DNA from: Limnohabitans sp. MMS-10A-178
Lineage (GTDB): Bacteria; Pseudomonadota; Gammaproteobacteria; Burkholderiales; Burkholderiaceae_C
Assembly: GCF_003063375.1 (NCBI RefSeq)
Contig: NZ_NERY01000001.1
Location: 744,001 to 808,000, forward strand
Length of the DNA stretch: 64,000 nucleotides
Direction: 5' to 3'
Positions within the stretch are counted from its first letter, which is position 1, and each line of letters starts with the position of its first letter. The notes beneath the pieces were generated by a model. The model saw only the letters and a program-made list of their open reading frames with translations. It was not told the DNA's origin and did not search any database. The translations under genes and the position numbers were made by a program. This document shows positions 1-9,167 of the stretch, in pieces.

Positions 1-1457
1 CCAAAGTGATATTGGAGACCATTAAAAATAACAATCTGGATATCAAAGTGATGCTTGGAGTCTGGATCCAATCCGGAAACCCTGGAGGGATCAACGAAGC
101 AGAAATTGCCAGGGCGGTGAGCCTAGCCAACAACTACAAAAGTATCGTTTTGGCTTTGAGCGTGGGCAACGAAACGATGGTCAATTGGTCATTCAATCCA
201 GTGTCTGTAGCCGACATGGTCAAATACATCAACGCTGTCCGTAGTCAAGTCACGCAACCAGTGACCACTGATGACAATTGGGCATTTTTTGCAAAGGCAA
301 ACAATAACCAAGAACCAAAAGCTATCTTGAATGCGGTTGATTTTGTGGCAATGCATACTTATCCACTGGCAGACTCAGTGCATGACGCTAACAAATGGAA
401 CTGGCAGCAAACTGATAAAGCAGCTAATTTGCGCGCAGAGGCAATGATGGATGCCGCTATTGCAGCCGCAAAAAGTGATTTCAATGCGGTAAGGTCTTAC
501 ATGGACAACCTCGGCTTAACCAACACGCCCATTGTGATTGGAGAAACAGGCTGGAAGGCAGTAGCGTCTGGCGGTGAAAATTACCGAGCACACCCTGTTA
601 ATCAGAAAATGTATTTTGAACGTTTAACAGCTTGGAGCAACTCTAGCGCAGCTGCAAAACCAAAGAGCATTTTCTATTTTGAGGCGTTTGACGAGCCTTG
701 GAAAAAAGCCGACGACAAATGGGGGCTGTTCAATGTCGAACGTAAGGCGCGTTATGTTGTGCAGTCACTCTATCCAAATAGCATTTGGGAATCCGGTGCT
801 TACACATCTGCAGACGCCCTTTATTTTATTCCCACACAGAGTAACGGCACCATCACTGCCAATCGATACACTATTTTCTCGGACATGAATACCGCAGGTG
901 AAGTCAGGCCTTCGGAGTCAATTTTGTGGGTTGGCTGGGACAACCCAGCAACTGCTTATGCGGGAAGCAGCTCTATCAGCTTTGCAACTGGCGATGGGCC
1001 CAATTCATTAGAAATCACACCCGCACCTACAAGCTGGGGCTGGGGCATGATTGCGGCCTTGCAAACTTCTGCAGATGACCTTTCACAATTTGCCACAACA
1101 GGTAAGTTGAATTTCAGCATCAAGACAACGTATCCAGGAAAAATTGAGTTTGGTTTTTTAACAGGTACCACAACCGCGGGCAGTGCTTACGATGTTTACC
1201 TCACAGTTGATCCCGCCAATAATCCATATGGTTATGTCAATGATGGAACTTGGCGCAACGTTTCCATACCTGTCAGCGCCATAACGCCTCGCGGCGCCAT
1301 GGCCTATGGCATGACCGATGCCAGTAAGTCAAAACTAGATTTAAGCAAAGTGACTAACCCATTGGTCATTGCCGACAGGTATGAAAAAACAGGCAAGTCA
1401 AACAACTCGAATGACAGAACTAAGATCTACATTGACAATGTGTATTGGTCAAAATAA
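1..1457 (+). CDS. Glycoside hydrolase family 17 (beta-1,3-glucanase-like), 5' end cut by window
   Basis: The frame is open from the left edge, so the GTG at 6 is probably not the real start and the N-terminal part of the barrel, with any signal peptide, lies outside. Numbering from that GTG, the two GH17 catalytic glutamates are visible: E56 in 'SVGNE' (acid/base) and E180 in 'VIGETGW' (nucleophile). Residues from about 270 to the end are rich in Ser, Thr, Asn and aromatics and end in 'KIYIDNVYW', typical of a beta-sandwich carbohydrate-binding module. GH17 enzymes cleave or transfer beta-1,3-glucans such as laminarin. It converges on the sugar ABC operon, which carries a GH1 beta-glucosidase. 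Exact substrate and hydrolase versus transglycosylase activity cannot be told. Confidence 0.82.
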   Translation, partial: KVILETIKNNNLDIKVMLGVWIQSGNPGGINEAEIARAVSLANNYKSIVLALSVGNETMVNWSFNPVSVADMVKYINAVRSQVTQPVTTDDNWAFFAKANNNQEPKAILNAVDFVAMHTYPLADSVHDANKWNWQQTDKAANLRAEAMMDAAIAAAKSDFNAVRSYMDNLGLTNTPIVIGETGWKAVASGGENYRAHPVNQKMYFERLTAWSNSSAAAKPKSIFYFEAFDEPWKKADDKWGLFNVERKARYVVQSLYPNSIWESGAYTSADALYFIPTQSNGTITANRYTIFSDMNTAGEVRPSESILWVGWDNPATAYAGSSSISFATGDGPNSLEITPAPTSWGWGMIAALQTSADDLSQFATTGKLNFSIKTTYPGKIEFGFLTGTTTAGSAYDVYLTVDPANNPYGYVNDGTWRNVSIPVSAITPRGAMAYGMTDASKSKLDLSKVTNPLVIADRYEKTGKSNNSNDRTKIYIDNVYWSK

Positions 1458-1474
1458 GAGTTAAGTGGATACAA

Positions 1475-1513
1475 GAAAGCCCTGAGATTGCAAATGCACT
1501 CTCAGGGCTTTTT
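1475..1513 (+). terminator. Rho-independent terminator between convergent genes
   Basis: A 12-bp perfect stem, AAAGCCCTGAGA (1476-1487) paired with TCTCAGGGCTTT (1500-1511), has a 12-nt loop and continues into TT on the + strand. A-rich flanks suggest it can also stop the opposing operon, whose last codon is at 1525. Confidence 0.85.
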
Positions 1514-1524
1514 CAATCAGCAGA

Positions 1525-2580
1525 TCAGTTGACTCGATGACTTTTTGAGTCAAACCCCAGAATGTGGCTCTTGTTAAAAAACAAACCAATCGAATCATGA
1601 CTTTTGAATTTTTTGTCAGAGTTCATTTTGACATTGATCAAGTTTGTTAAACCATTAACTTGGCAGTGATAAATGGAAGAGTCGCCTAAATGTTCAGCCA
1701 GCACCACGGTGGCTGGTAGACCTTGAGCAGCCTCAACAATGTCAATGTGTTCTGGTCGAAAAGCAATGCAATGTGGCTTTGTTGAAAAATTTTCTGAATG
1801 CAAATTCCACCAAGCCTTCAGCCATTCAGAGGCCATGTTGAAATTAGGTTTCTCAATCAAGTTTATGCGAGGCGAACCTAAAAAACTGGCCACAAATTGA
1901 TTGCAAGGTTGCTCATACAGTGACAAAGGTGAACCCAACTGCTCTATGTTCCCATTGTTAAAAACTGCAATTCGATCGCCCATAGTCATAGCCTCAACTT
2001 GATCGTGCGTGACATAGATCATGGTGGTGCCTAATTCTTTGTGCAATCTTGAAAGCTCGATGCGCATGTTGACGCGCAACGCAGCATCAAGGTTGGACAG
2101 CGGTTCATCAAAGAGGAAGACTTTTGGTTTTCGAACAATGGCTCGACCAATTGCAACACGTTGACGCTCACCCCCCGATAGCTCTTTGGGAAATTTCTTG
2201 AGCATCTGATCAATGCGTAAAACCTCTGCAGCCTGACGGACTTGAAGTTGGCGTTCTTTTTCTTTGATGCCAGACATTTTGAGAGAAAAGCCCATGTTCT
2301 CTTCAACCGTCATGTGAGGGTAGAGTGCGTAGTTTTGAAATACCATTGCAACACCCCTGTCGGCTGGGTGTGTGTGCGTTACCTGAACACCGTCTATGGT
2401 GAGATCACCAGAACTAATTTCTTCGAGCCCAGCAATCATGCGCAATGTTGTTGACTTTCCACATCCAGATGGACCTACAAAGACCAAAAACTCGCCATCA
2501 TGAACTTCCAAATCGATGCCGCGAATAACTTCATTTCGGCCATAAGATTTGTGCAGATTTTTAAGTACAACATGTCCCAT
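1525..2580 (-). CDS. Sugar ABC transporter ATP-binding protein (MalK/MsmX/UgpC type)
   Basis: At 351 aa this is the cytoplasmic ATPase of a CUT1 sugar importer. It shows Walker A 'GPSGCGKST', signature 'LSGGERQRVAIG', Walker B '[12 protein letters not shown]' and the H-loop 'YVTHDQ', followed by a C-terminal TOBE-like region (about 235-351) usual for MalK-type subunits. It is the last gene of the operon and starts 4 nt after the beta-glucosidase stop. A second ATPase of the same class (ugpC, 23309-24331) exists in this window, so cross-energising is possible, but linkage argues that this one serves the neighbouring permeases. Confidence 0.92.
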   Translation of the reverse strand: MGHVVLKNLHKSYGRNEVIRGIDLEVHDGEFLVFVGPSGCGKSTTLRMIAGLEEISSGDLTIDGVQVTHTHPADRGVAMVFQNYALYPHMTVEENMGFSLKMSGIKEKERQLQVRQAAEVLRIDQMLKKFPKELSGGERQRVAIGRAIVRKPKVFLFDEPLSNLDAALRVNMRIELSRLHKELGTTMIYVTHDQVEAMTMGDRIAVFNNGNIEQLGSPLSLYEQPCNQFVASFLGSPRINLIEKPNFNMASEWLKAWWNLHSENFSTKPHCIAFRPEHIDIVEAAQGLPATVVLAEHLGDSSIYHCQVNGLTNLINVKMNSDKKFKSHDSIGLFFNKSHILGFDSKSHRVN

Positions 2581-2584
2581 GAAC

Positions 2585-3979
2585 TTAATTTCCTAGAACG
2601 GTCACTGCGGGTTCGTTGAGCATATTTGTTTTTAACTCTGGTAATTGAGTCCCTTGCTTTAAAAACTCTCTGTACCAAAGTGCACTGTCCTTCAGAACCC
2701 GCTTTTGTGTCTCGTAATCGACGTGAACGATGCCAAATCTCTTTTCATAGCCACTGGCCCATTCAAAATTGTCCATCAAGCTCCACACCATGTAGGCCTC
2801 TACTGGTACGCCTTGCTCAATGGCATCTGACAGTGCTCTGATGTGCTGCTGCAAGTAATCAACGCGATTTTTATCGTGGACGCTGCCGTTGACTATTTTG
2901 TCTTTGAACGCTGCGCCATTTTCTGTGATGTAAATGGCAGGCAGTGGATAGTCGCGATGCATTCGAACCAGCAATTCTGTTAAGCCTTGTGGATAGACTT
3001 CCCATTGCATGTCTGTTACCGGTAAACCGCTTTTCTGCACGTCCCATGGATCAGCCGCGCTAACCACTGATCTGGAGTAATAGTTAACCCCTAAGAAGTC
3101 TAGTGGCTGTTGAATGTGAGCCATGTCGTTTGACTCAATTTGAGGGGCATCACTGCCCAAGAAATCCAAAACATCGGCTGGATATTCTCCCTTGAACAGT
3201 GGATCCATGTACCAGCGAAGCAGTCGGCCATCTTCCAGTTTTGTTTTTTGTTTATCTTCAGTTGATTCAGTTGCAGAATGCATTGGCGCTAAATTCAAAA
3301 CAATCCCAAGCTTGGCGGTTTGACGCTCAGCGCGCAGTGCTTGCAAAGCCAAACCGTGACTCAACAACAGATGGTGCGAAACTTGTGTCGCTACGCCTCT
3401 GTGTTTAATCCCTGGCGCAAATATGCCTGTTTCATGGCCAAGATGTGCAATGACCCAAGGTTCGTTGTGTGTTGTAAACGATTGGACCCGATCACCCAAG
3501 CGACGAGCCACGGTTTGCGCATAGTCTACGAAGCGATGGACTGTTTCACGGTTAGCCCAACCACCCATTTGCTGCAGCGCATCCGGAAGATCCCAATGGT
3601 TGAATGTGACTGATGCCGCTATATTTTTTTCAAACAATGCATCGATAACGCGATCATAAAAATCTAAACCTTTTGAATTCCATGCCCCCTTGCCTGTTGG
3701 TTGAACGCGAGGCCAAGAAATGGACATTCGATACGCATTGACGCCCAAATCTGAAATGATTTGAATATCGTCTTGCCAATTGTTGTAGTGGTCACAAGCA
3801 ACTAGACCATTGCTGGCATCTGCAATCGCGCCTGGTTGCTCGCAAAACCGATCCCAAATTGAAGGACCTTTGCCATCAGATCGACCGCCACCTTCAATTT
3901 GAAATGCAGCCGTGGCAACGCCCCAAATAAAATCTTTTGGAAACTTTTTTATGCGCATTGCGTTATTTAGATCGGACAT
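2585..3979 (-). CDS. GH1 beta-glucosidase, cytoplasmic
   Basis: The 464-aa protein is full length for glycoside hydrolase family 1. 'FIWGVATAAFQIEGG' near the N-terminus, 'THNEPW' (acid/base Glu, about residue 172) and 'YITENG' (nucleophile Glu, about residue 353) are the family's landmark motifs. No signal peptide is visible, so it should cleave imported beta-glucosides to glucose in the cytoplasm. It lies inside the ABC operon, 34 nt after the second permease gene and 4 nt before the ATPase gene, which links import with intracellular hydrolysis. GH1 enzymes vary in aglycone and glycosyl preference, so beta-galactosidase or other side activities are possible. Confidence 0.93.
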   Translation of the reverse strand: MSDLNNAMRIKKFPKDFIWGVATAAFQIEGGGRSDGKGPSIWDRFCEQPGAIADASNGLVACDHYNNWQDDIQIISDLGVNAYRMSISWPRVQPTGKGAWNSKGLDFYDRVIDALFEKNIAASVTFNHWDLPDALQQMGGWANRETVHRFVDYAQTVARRLGDRVQSFTTHNEPWVIAHLGHETGIFAPGIKHRGVATQVSHHLLLSHGLALQALRAERQTAKLGIVLNLAPMHSATESTEDKQKTKLEDGRLLRWYMDPLFKGEYPADVLDFLGSDAPQIESNDMAHIQQPLDFLGVNYYSRSVVSAADPWDVQKSGLPVTDMQWEVYPQGLTELLVRMHRDYPLPAIYITENGAAFKDKIVNGSVHDKNRVDYLQQHIRALSDAIEQGVPVEAYMVWSLMDNFEWASGYEKRFGIVHVDYETQKRVLKDSALWYREFLKQGTQLPELKTNMLNEPAVTVLGN

Positions 3980-4013
3980 TTGCTTGGAATTTCAATGGTG
4001 TAAAAAAATGGTG

Positions 4014-4862
4014 TTACTTAACAGCGCCTGACGTTAAGCCTTCTATCAATCGCTTGGATGAGAAAGCAAACAAAATGAGCAGGGGAACGGTTGCGATTGC
4101 AGAGCCAGCCATCAATGCCCCCCACTCTGTATCTACCGGGCTTTGCATGCTTCTCAGCGCCAATGGCAATGTGTACATTTCAGGGGAACGCATGACCACC
4201 AATGGCCCAATAAAGTTATTCCACGAAGCAATGAATGTAATCAGGCCGAGCGTGCCCAATGCAGGCTGCAATAAAGGCAGAACGATCCGTGCATAGATCC
4301 CTAGCTCTGAGCAACCGTCCATTCTGGCGGCCTCAATCAGTTCTCTAGGAATGGATGTCAAAACAAATTGGCGCATTAAAAAAATTCCAAATGCACTGGC
4401 GGCACCAGGGATGAAAAGAGCATGGGGCTGATCAATCCAACCCAGCACATCCATGATCATGAAGGTAGGAATCATGCCCAAAAAAGAGGGTATCAGCATG
4501 GTCCCCATGACCAGGAGAAACAGGGGTTTTTTAAACTTGAACTCAAACATGGCGAATGCATAACCCCCCATGGAGCAAAAGATCAACGTCAATGCAGTAG
4601 ACGCCAATGCAATGTAGAGACTCCAGCCAAGACTGTTCCAAAAATGAATTTTTTCAGTCAATATTTTCAGATTTTCAAAAAATGCAGTACCAGGCCATAG
4701 GGGTGGGGGCAGTGTGAAAATTTCGGATTTAGTGTGTGTGGCAAATACAAACATGAAATAGAACGGCGCAAGCATGATCAGGCTACCCAAACCCACCATG
4801 ACATATGCCGTCACTACGCTGACTGAATGACTACCTTGCAATCGACGGCTTTCAGTCATCAT
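4014..4862 (-). CDS. Sugar ABC transporter permease (MalG-like)
   Basis: This 282-aa inner-membrane protein has about six hydrophobic segments and the EAA loop 'ELIEAARMDGCSELG', which contacts the ATPase in CUT1 importers. The first ATG overlaps the stop of the preceding permease gene (ATGA, 4 nt), showing translational coupling. A second ATG follows at codon 2. It pairs with the MalF-like gene to form the channel for the predicted beta-glucan oligosaccharide or beta-glucoside substrate. Confidence 0.92.
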   Translation of the reverse strand: MMTESRRLQGSHSVSVVTAYVMVGLGSLIMLAPFYFMFVFATHTKSEIFTLPPPLWPGTAFFENLKILTEKIHFWNSLGWSLYIALASTALTLIFCSMGGYAFAMFEFKFKKPLFLLVMGTMLIPSFLGMIPTFMIMDVLGWIDQPHALFIPGAASAFGIFLMRQFVLTSIPRELIEAARMDGCSELGIYARIVLPLLQPALGTLGLITFIASWNNFIGPLVVMRSPEMYTLPLALRSMQSPVDTEWGALMAGSAIATVPLLILFAFSSKRLIEGLTSGAVK

Positions 4863-5815
4863 GTTTCTCCCCTCTTAGGTTTGAATGCCAAGTTGGTCAA
4901 CCAAGTGAGGACAGCCACAAAAACAAAAAGAATCCAGGATAAAGCGCTGGCTGTTCCGAAATCATTGAAATCAAAAGCAGTCCGATACATGTACATGGCA
5001 GTGGTCATGCCAGATTGATCACTGCCGCCACGGCCGCCAGTCAAAATGAAGGGCTCTTCAAACAATTGCAAACCACCAATCAGAGTCAAAGTCACACCAA
5101 AATAAATCATTGGTTTGAGACTTGGCAGGGTGATGTACCAAAACTGATTCCAACGACTGGCACCATCCATGGTTGCTGCTTCATACATGTCCTTCGGAAT
5201 TGTTTGAAGTGCAGCCAAGTACAAGACTGTGTTGAATCCGACATATCGCCAAAACACCACAAATGAAATTGCAGGCTTGATGAATTCAGATTCACCTAAC
5301 CAATCAATGGGTTGTTGCGGAAAAAAACTACCAATCAAAGGCAGTTGGGCCGCACCAGCAATCACCTGATTGATCAGTCCGTAGTCAGTTGAGAACAAGG
5401 TGCTGAACATCATGGCGATGGCCACAGTGGAAGTGATGTACGGTAAAAAATAGGCCCCGACAGTGGCATTGCGTGTGCGCTTGAACTGAGCATGAATGAC
5501 GCAAGCTAGCGGAATTGCAATGAGATGTTGAGGAATTCCAGACACTGCAGCAAGCCAAAAAGTGTTCTTGATTGATTTCCAAAACCATTCATCTTCTAGT
5601 GTGAAAATAAAATTATCAAGGCCTACGTAAGACATGTTGGCCAAGCCAGATGTAGGCTCCCAACTTTGAAATGCCAGAAACAAAGAGAACAGAAGCGGAA
5701 ACAGTCCAAAGATAAAAAATAAAAGAACAAAAGGTGCCAGTAAAACGTACGGCACAAGTTTGGGGTGGAGTCGCCAGCGAGGACGGCGCTGAAGTTTGGG
5801 GGATATTGGGGTCAT
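4859..5815 (-). CDS. Sugar ABC transporter permease (MalF-like)
   Basis: The listed ORF reaches 5857, but the ATG at 5815 ('MTPISPKLQRR') lies 4 nt after the stop of the binding-protein gene and avoids a long overlap, so I use it (318 aa). A basic N-terminus is followed by a first membrane helix ('LVPYVLLAPFVLLFFIFGLF') and further segments. The EAA motif 'DMYEAATMDGASRWNQF' is typical of the upstream permease of CUT1 importers. It belongs to the binding protein - permease - permease - GH1 - ATPase operon. Confidence 0.92.
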   Translation of the reverse strand: MTPISPKLQRRPRWRLHPKLVPYVLLAPFVLLFFIFGLFPLLFSLFLAFQSWEPTSGLANMSYVGLDNFIFTLEDEWFWKSIKNTFWLAAVSGIPQHLIAIPLACVIHAQFKRTRNATVGAYFLPYITSTVAIAMMFSTLFSTDYGLINQVIAGAAQLPLIGSFFPQQPIDWLGESEFIKPAISFVVFWRYVGFNTVLYLAALQTIPKDMYEAATMDGASRWNQFWYITLPSLKPMIYFGVTLTLIGGLQLFEEPFILTGGRGGSDQSGMTTAMYMYRTAFDFNDFGTASALSWILFVFVAVLTWLTNLAFKPKRGET

Positions 5816-5819
5816 GGAG

Positions 5820-7067
5820 TTAACGCCGTGCACGACGCTCCAGCAAACGGTCTGCATCTTTCAATGCCAAGCGTATATCCTTACCTTGATTGAGCACTTT
5901 ATCGAGCTCTGTGTTGATCACTTCATCGGCAAAAGTATCCAGTCGATGAACTTTAGGCGCTTGAATATGGCGCGTGGCTTCGCGCCATAAAATTCGAGCC
6001 TTTTGCTGTCCAAGAAAAGCGATAGGTTCATTGAAAAAAGCATCGTTGTGAACACTGATCAGTGCAGGAAAAGCGTCTTGTGATTTGAAGGCTTCCAACT
6101 GACGATCAGGATTGAGAGTCATCAATTGAATCAGATCCCAGGCAAGCTCTTTTTGTGTTGCAGCTTTCGGAATGGCATAGAAGCTTCCGCCCCACGCTGC
6201 CCAGGTATTTTCAGGTAACTGTGATGCACGCCAGAGTCCCTTTGTTTCAGGTGCAAGCCAGTTGTTGAGATGTCCTGCAATCCATGCGCCAGACATTTGA
6301 GTGGCAACATGACCTCGTCGAAAACCTTCTGCCCATTCGTTAGACCATGCGCTGATTTTGCCGTCCAATTTGTTGTCTCGAATTCGTTTGGCCAACTCAA
6401 AAGCCTTTACAAATCGTTCGGTGGTAACAAGAGAATGACCTGCCGCATCAAAATACAAACCTTCGCCTGACTTAACGCCGCCACGAATAATCAAATCTTT
6501 CACATCTCGAGCATGGGCTACGAGGTAGGCGCCAGTTGATTTTTTGATGACAACCCCGGCTTTGATGTAACTGTCCCAACTGTTTGTTAGGTCGGCTTCT
6601 TGCAGTCCTGATTTCAGCAATAAGTCCTGCCTGTAAAGCAAGGTACCTGGACCTATGTCTGTTGGTATGGCAACCAAGCGACCCGTTGAAGATTTGGCTT
6701 GGTCAATTGAAAATGCAACAAACAAATGCTTCGATTCGTTCAAGTTGTAAGGCGGGGCACCAAGGTCTTCAAGTCCACCCCCAGTAGCAAAGCGGGCAAC
6801 GTAGCTTGACTCTAGAACCATCACATCCGGCGGTTTGGATGAGGTAGACAAAGCGGTGGTCATTGCAGTGTGGTGATCGGCGTACGCTCGACTGATCACT
6901 TTGACTTGAACGCCTGGGTGTTTTTTCTCCCATGCGGGCAATGCTGCTTTGATAATACTGTCAACCGCAGGATAGGCGGCCACAGTTAACACTTTCTGAG
7001 CATGTGCACAGAGTGTCAGATGGCTTAGCAAAACCGCTATGACAACAGATCGTATATTTGCAAACAT
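5820..7067 (-). CDS. Extracellular sugar-binding protein of ABC importer
   Basis: This is the first gene of the sugar operon. The ORF opens at a TTG (7121), but the ATG at 7067 begins a classic signal peptide (MFANIRSVV, hydrophobic core, then 'LCAHAQ' cleavage region), so I start there (415 aa). The mature part begins 'KVLTVAAYPAVDSII' and has the alternating pattern of family 1 solute-binding proteins. It should bind the oligosaccharide in the periplasm and pass it to the MalF/MalG-like pair. No strong Shine-Dalgarno is visible before either start. The predicted transcription start is near 7136, which would leave the TTG start only about 15 nt of leader and favours the ATG. Confidence 0.88.
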   Translation of the reverse strand: MFANIRSVVIAVLLSHLTLCAHAQKVLTVAAYPAVDSIIKAALPAWEKKHPGVQVKVISRAYADHHTAMTTALSTSSKPPDVMVLESSYVARFATGGGLEDLGAPPYNLNESKHLFVAFSIDQAKSSTGRLVAIPTDIGPGTLLYRQDLLLKSGLQEADLTNSWDSYIKAGVVIKKSTGAYLVAHARDVKDLIIRGGVKSGEGLYFDAAGHSLVTTERFVKAFELAKRIRDNKLDGKISAWSNEWAEGFRRGHVATQMSGAWIAGHLNNWLAPETKGLWRASQLPENTWAAWGGSFYAIPKAATQKELAWDLIQLMTLNPDRQLEAFKSQDAFPALISVHNDAFFNEPIAFLGQQKARILWREATRHIQAPKVHRLDTFADEVINTELDKVLNQGKDIRLALKDADRLLERRARR

Positions 7068-7125
7068 TGTGGAAAGACGAAACTCAGGCGCAAATTGACC
7101 AATGCGATGCACTGAAAGCAACTCA

Positions 7126-7172
7126 TGAAAGCGCTTTCAAGAATTATAGTGACCGCCGTCAAATTGGGTCAA
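7126..7172 (-). promoter_or_regulatory. Sigma-70 promoter with LacI-type operator for the sugar operon
   Basis: Reading the minus strand, TTGACC (7167-7172) and TATAAT (7143-7148) are separated by 18 bp, a near-consensus sigma-70 promoter. Immediately downstream, TGAAAGCGCTTTCA (7126-7139) is a perfect 14-bp palindrome of the form bound by LacI/GalR-family repressors. It covers the expected transcription start, so a bound repressor would block initiation. The LacI-family gene is adjacent. Confidence 0.8.
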
Positions 7173-7205
7173 AGGGTTATCCCTAGCCCTTATGGCTGAG
7201 CTCAA

Positions 7206-8231
7206 TCAAGGCTTGGCTGTCGATTCCCGAACGATCAACTTGGGTGCAGGCATGACAGCTGTTGGCTTGGTGTCTGCCAACATTTGCAAAATGGCAGAAG
7301 CGGTTAAGCGGCCTAGTTCGTAAGCAGGTTGATGGATTGTGCTCAAAGGCGGCGCAACGTAGATGGAATGGTAAAGATCATCAAAGCCAATGAGGGACAC
7401 ATCTTCGGGAATTTTGAGACCCTTGCGATGCAAGCTCAGAGCTGCACCGTATGCCATTTGGTCATTGGCAGCAAAGAGTGCTGTAAATTTGCGTCGGTTT
7501 GAAAGAAGTTGATCCGTGGCATTGAGGCCCCCATCGACTTGGTAGTCGCCTGACACCACCAACTGCGGGTCAAATGGAATGCTCGCATTTTTGAGCGCTG
7601 TGGTGTAACCCCGAAATCGCTCATTGGCATCAGGATGTGCGGCATCCCCCGAAATAAAAGCAATTTTGCGATGGCCTAAAGAAATCAAATGCTCAGTGGC
7701 TAAAACGCCGCCTGCAAAGTTGTCGAAGTTAAGGGCAAAGAGACCGCCACCTTTGATATTGCGCCCCGTGACGACGATTGGTAAATGTTTGGCAGCGTTT
7801 TTAAGTGCTTGGTCACTCAAGCGGCCGTTTAAAACGATCAACCCATCAACACGGCGCGATCTGAGGACATCAATGCAACGGCCTTCAGTCACGGGGTTCC
7901 AATGGGCGCTCACAAACAAGGGACTGTAGCCAGCACTGTCGAGTTCATCTTCAATACCGCGCAGAGCAGGGCCATAAAAGGGACTGTCTATGGCTTGCGT
8001 AACAACGCCAATGCTCAAAGTGCGTCCACCAGCAAGGCCTCTTGCTACAGGGTTGGGAACAAAACCTAACTCTGCAATAGCTTCATCAATGGCTTTTCTC
8101 TTTTCATCGCTGACAACGGCAGTACCGTTGAGGATACGAGAAACAGTGCTTGGTGAGACGCCAGCCAGCTTGGCAACACGCTCAAGTGTGACGGGGCCGG
8201 ACTTGACATTTTCGGCGCGCTTGTTTTTCAT
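7206..8231 (-). CDS. LacI-family transcriptional regulator of the sugar locus
   Basis: The 341-aa protein has an N-terminal LacI helix-turn-helix and hinge helix (about residues 15-65: 'TLERVAKLAGVSPSTVSRIL', then 'NPVARGLAGGRT'), followed by a periplasmic-binding-protein-like ligand domain ending 'KLIVRESTAKP'. It lies upstream of the sugar operon on the same strand. Copies of the same operator occur before the operon (7126-7139) and before this gene (8264-8277). Inferred role: repressor of uptake and hydrolysis genes, and of itself, relieved by a sugar. Some LacI members activate, so the direction is not proven. Confidence 0.9.
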   Translation of the reverse strand: MKNKRAENVKSGPVTLERVAKLAGVSPSTVSRILNGTAVVSDEKRKAIDEAIAELGFVPNPVARGLAGGRTLSIGVVTQAIDSPFYGPALRGIEDELDSAGYSPLFVSAHWNPVTEGRCIDVLRSRRVDGLIVLNGRLSDQALKNAAKHLPIVVTGRNIKGGGLFALNFDNFAGGVLATEHLISLGHRKIAFISGDAAHPDANERFRGYTTALKNASIPFDPQLVVSGDYQVDGGLNATDQLLSNRRKFTALFAANDQMAYGAALSLHRKGLKIPEDVSLIGFDDLYHSIYVAPPLSTIHQPAYELGRLTASAILQMLADTKPTAVMPAPKLIVRESTAKP

Positions 8232-8263
8232 AATTTAAGTAAGTTTCAAAATAGAACTTATCA

Positions 8264-8277
8264 TGAAAACGCTTTCA
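8264..8277 (-). promoter_or_regulatory. LacI-type operator upstream of lacI-family gene
   Basis: TGAAAACGCTTTCA on the + strand differs at one position from the perfect palindrome at 7126-7139. It lies 33 bp before the regulator's ATG. On the minus strand it falls between a weak -35 (TTGCTG) and an AT-rich -10 region, so it probably mediates autoregulation. Confidence 0.65.
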
Positions 8278-8363
8278 CAGCAATCTTGTGAGGAGGCTAA
8301 GTCACTTGAAGTTATTGTCATCCTGATGATCAAGTCATGACTTCATTGATGCATAAATCACCA

Positions 8364-9077
8364 TTAATTGGCCAAACCCACAAATACGTTTTGCACATCG
8401 TCATTGCCGTCAATGCCGGCAAGGAAATTTTCCACTTCTTCCAGTTGCTCTACAGACAGATTGGCAGGATCGACTGGGTTTTTAGGTTTGTATCCTAATT
8501 TGTTAGATAAGACCGTAAATCCATGGTCTGGCAGGGCTTTGCTAACCAGATCTAAATCTGTCGGGTCCGTGATGAACACAGTCACGCCGTCTTCATCGGC
8601 CACTTCGAAGTCTTGTGCGCCTGCTTCAATGGCAGCCAGTTCTGCATCTGCATTGGTTTGAGCAGCTTCTGCTTCAATCAATCCGACGTGATCAAAATCC
8701 CAAGAGACCGAGCCAGAAGTGCCCAGCTGACCTTTTCGAAACAAAACACGAACTTCAGATGCTGTGCGGTTGAGGTTGTCGGTCAGTGCTTCGACCATCA
8801 CAGGAACTTGATGCGGAGCAAACCCTTCATAAATGACACGCTCAAAATTGACGGGGTCACCCAAAAGGCCAGCTCCTTTTTTGATGGCACGTTCAAGCGT
8901 GTCTTTGGGCATAGACACTTTTCGGGCTTGCTCGACCACCAGTCGGAGCCGAGAGTTGGCAGCAGGGTCGGCCCCACTTTTGGCAGCCATCATGATGTCT
9001 TTGGCCAGACGTCCAAAGAGTTTGCCTCTAGCGTCTGCGGCTTGCGCCTTGCCTTTTGCTTTCCACTGCGCGCCCAT
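8364..9077 (-). CDS. YebC/PmpR (TACO1) family protein
   Basis: The 237-aa protein begins '[19 protein letters not shown]', a variant of the YebC N-terminus, and contains '[12 protein letters not shown]' and '[13 protein letters not shown]', which are family hallmarks. It is full length. Members were first described as DNA-binding regulators; recent work on the family points to a translation factor relieving ribosome stalling at proline stretches. Which applies here cannot be read from sequence. It ends about 130 bp before the lacI start and stands alone. Confidence 0.9.
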   Translation of the reverse strand: MGAQWKAKGKAQAADARGKLFGRLAKDIMMAAKSGADPAANSRLRLVVEQARKVSMPKDTLERAIKKGAGLLGDPVNFERVIYEGFAPHQVPVMVEALTDNLNRTASEVRVLFRKGQLGTSGSVSWDFDHVGLIEAEAAQTNADAELAAIEAGAQDFEVADEDGVTVFITDPTDLDLVSKALPDHGFTVLSNKLGYKPKNPVDPANLSVEQLEEVENFLAGIDGNDDVQNVFVGLAN

Positions 9078-9167
9078 GGGGAGTACTTTCTCTGTGAGGG
9101 TGTAAGCTTGTCATTTTAAGACATGCTAAGACATTCCTTAGGCGCCTCAAGTTCACACTCTGACGAC

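Noticed and set aside
8332-8343. AAGTCATGACTT palindrome between the YebC and lacI genes
   Set aside because: Short, no loop and no T-run, so not a terminator; no regulator with such a site is evident.
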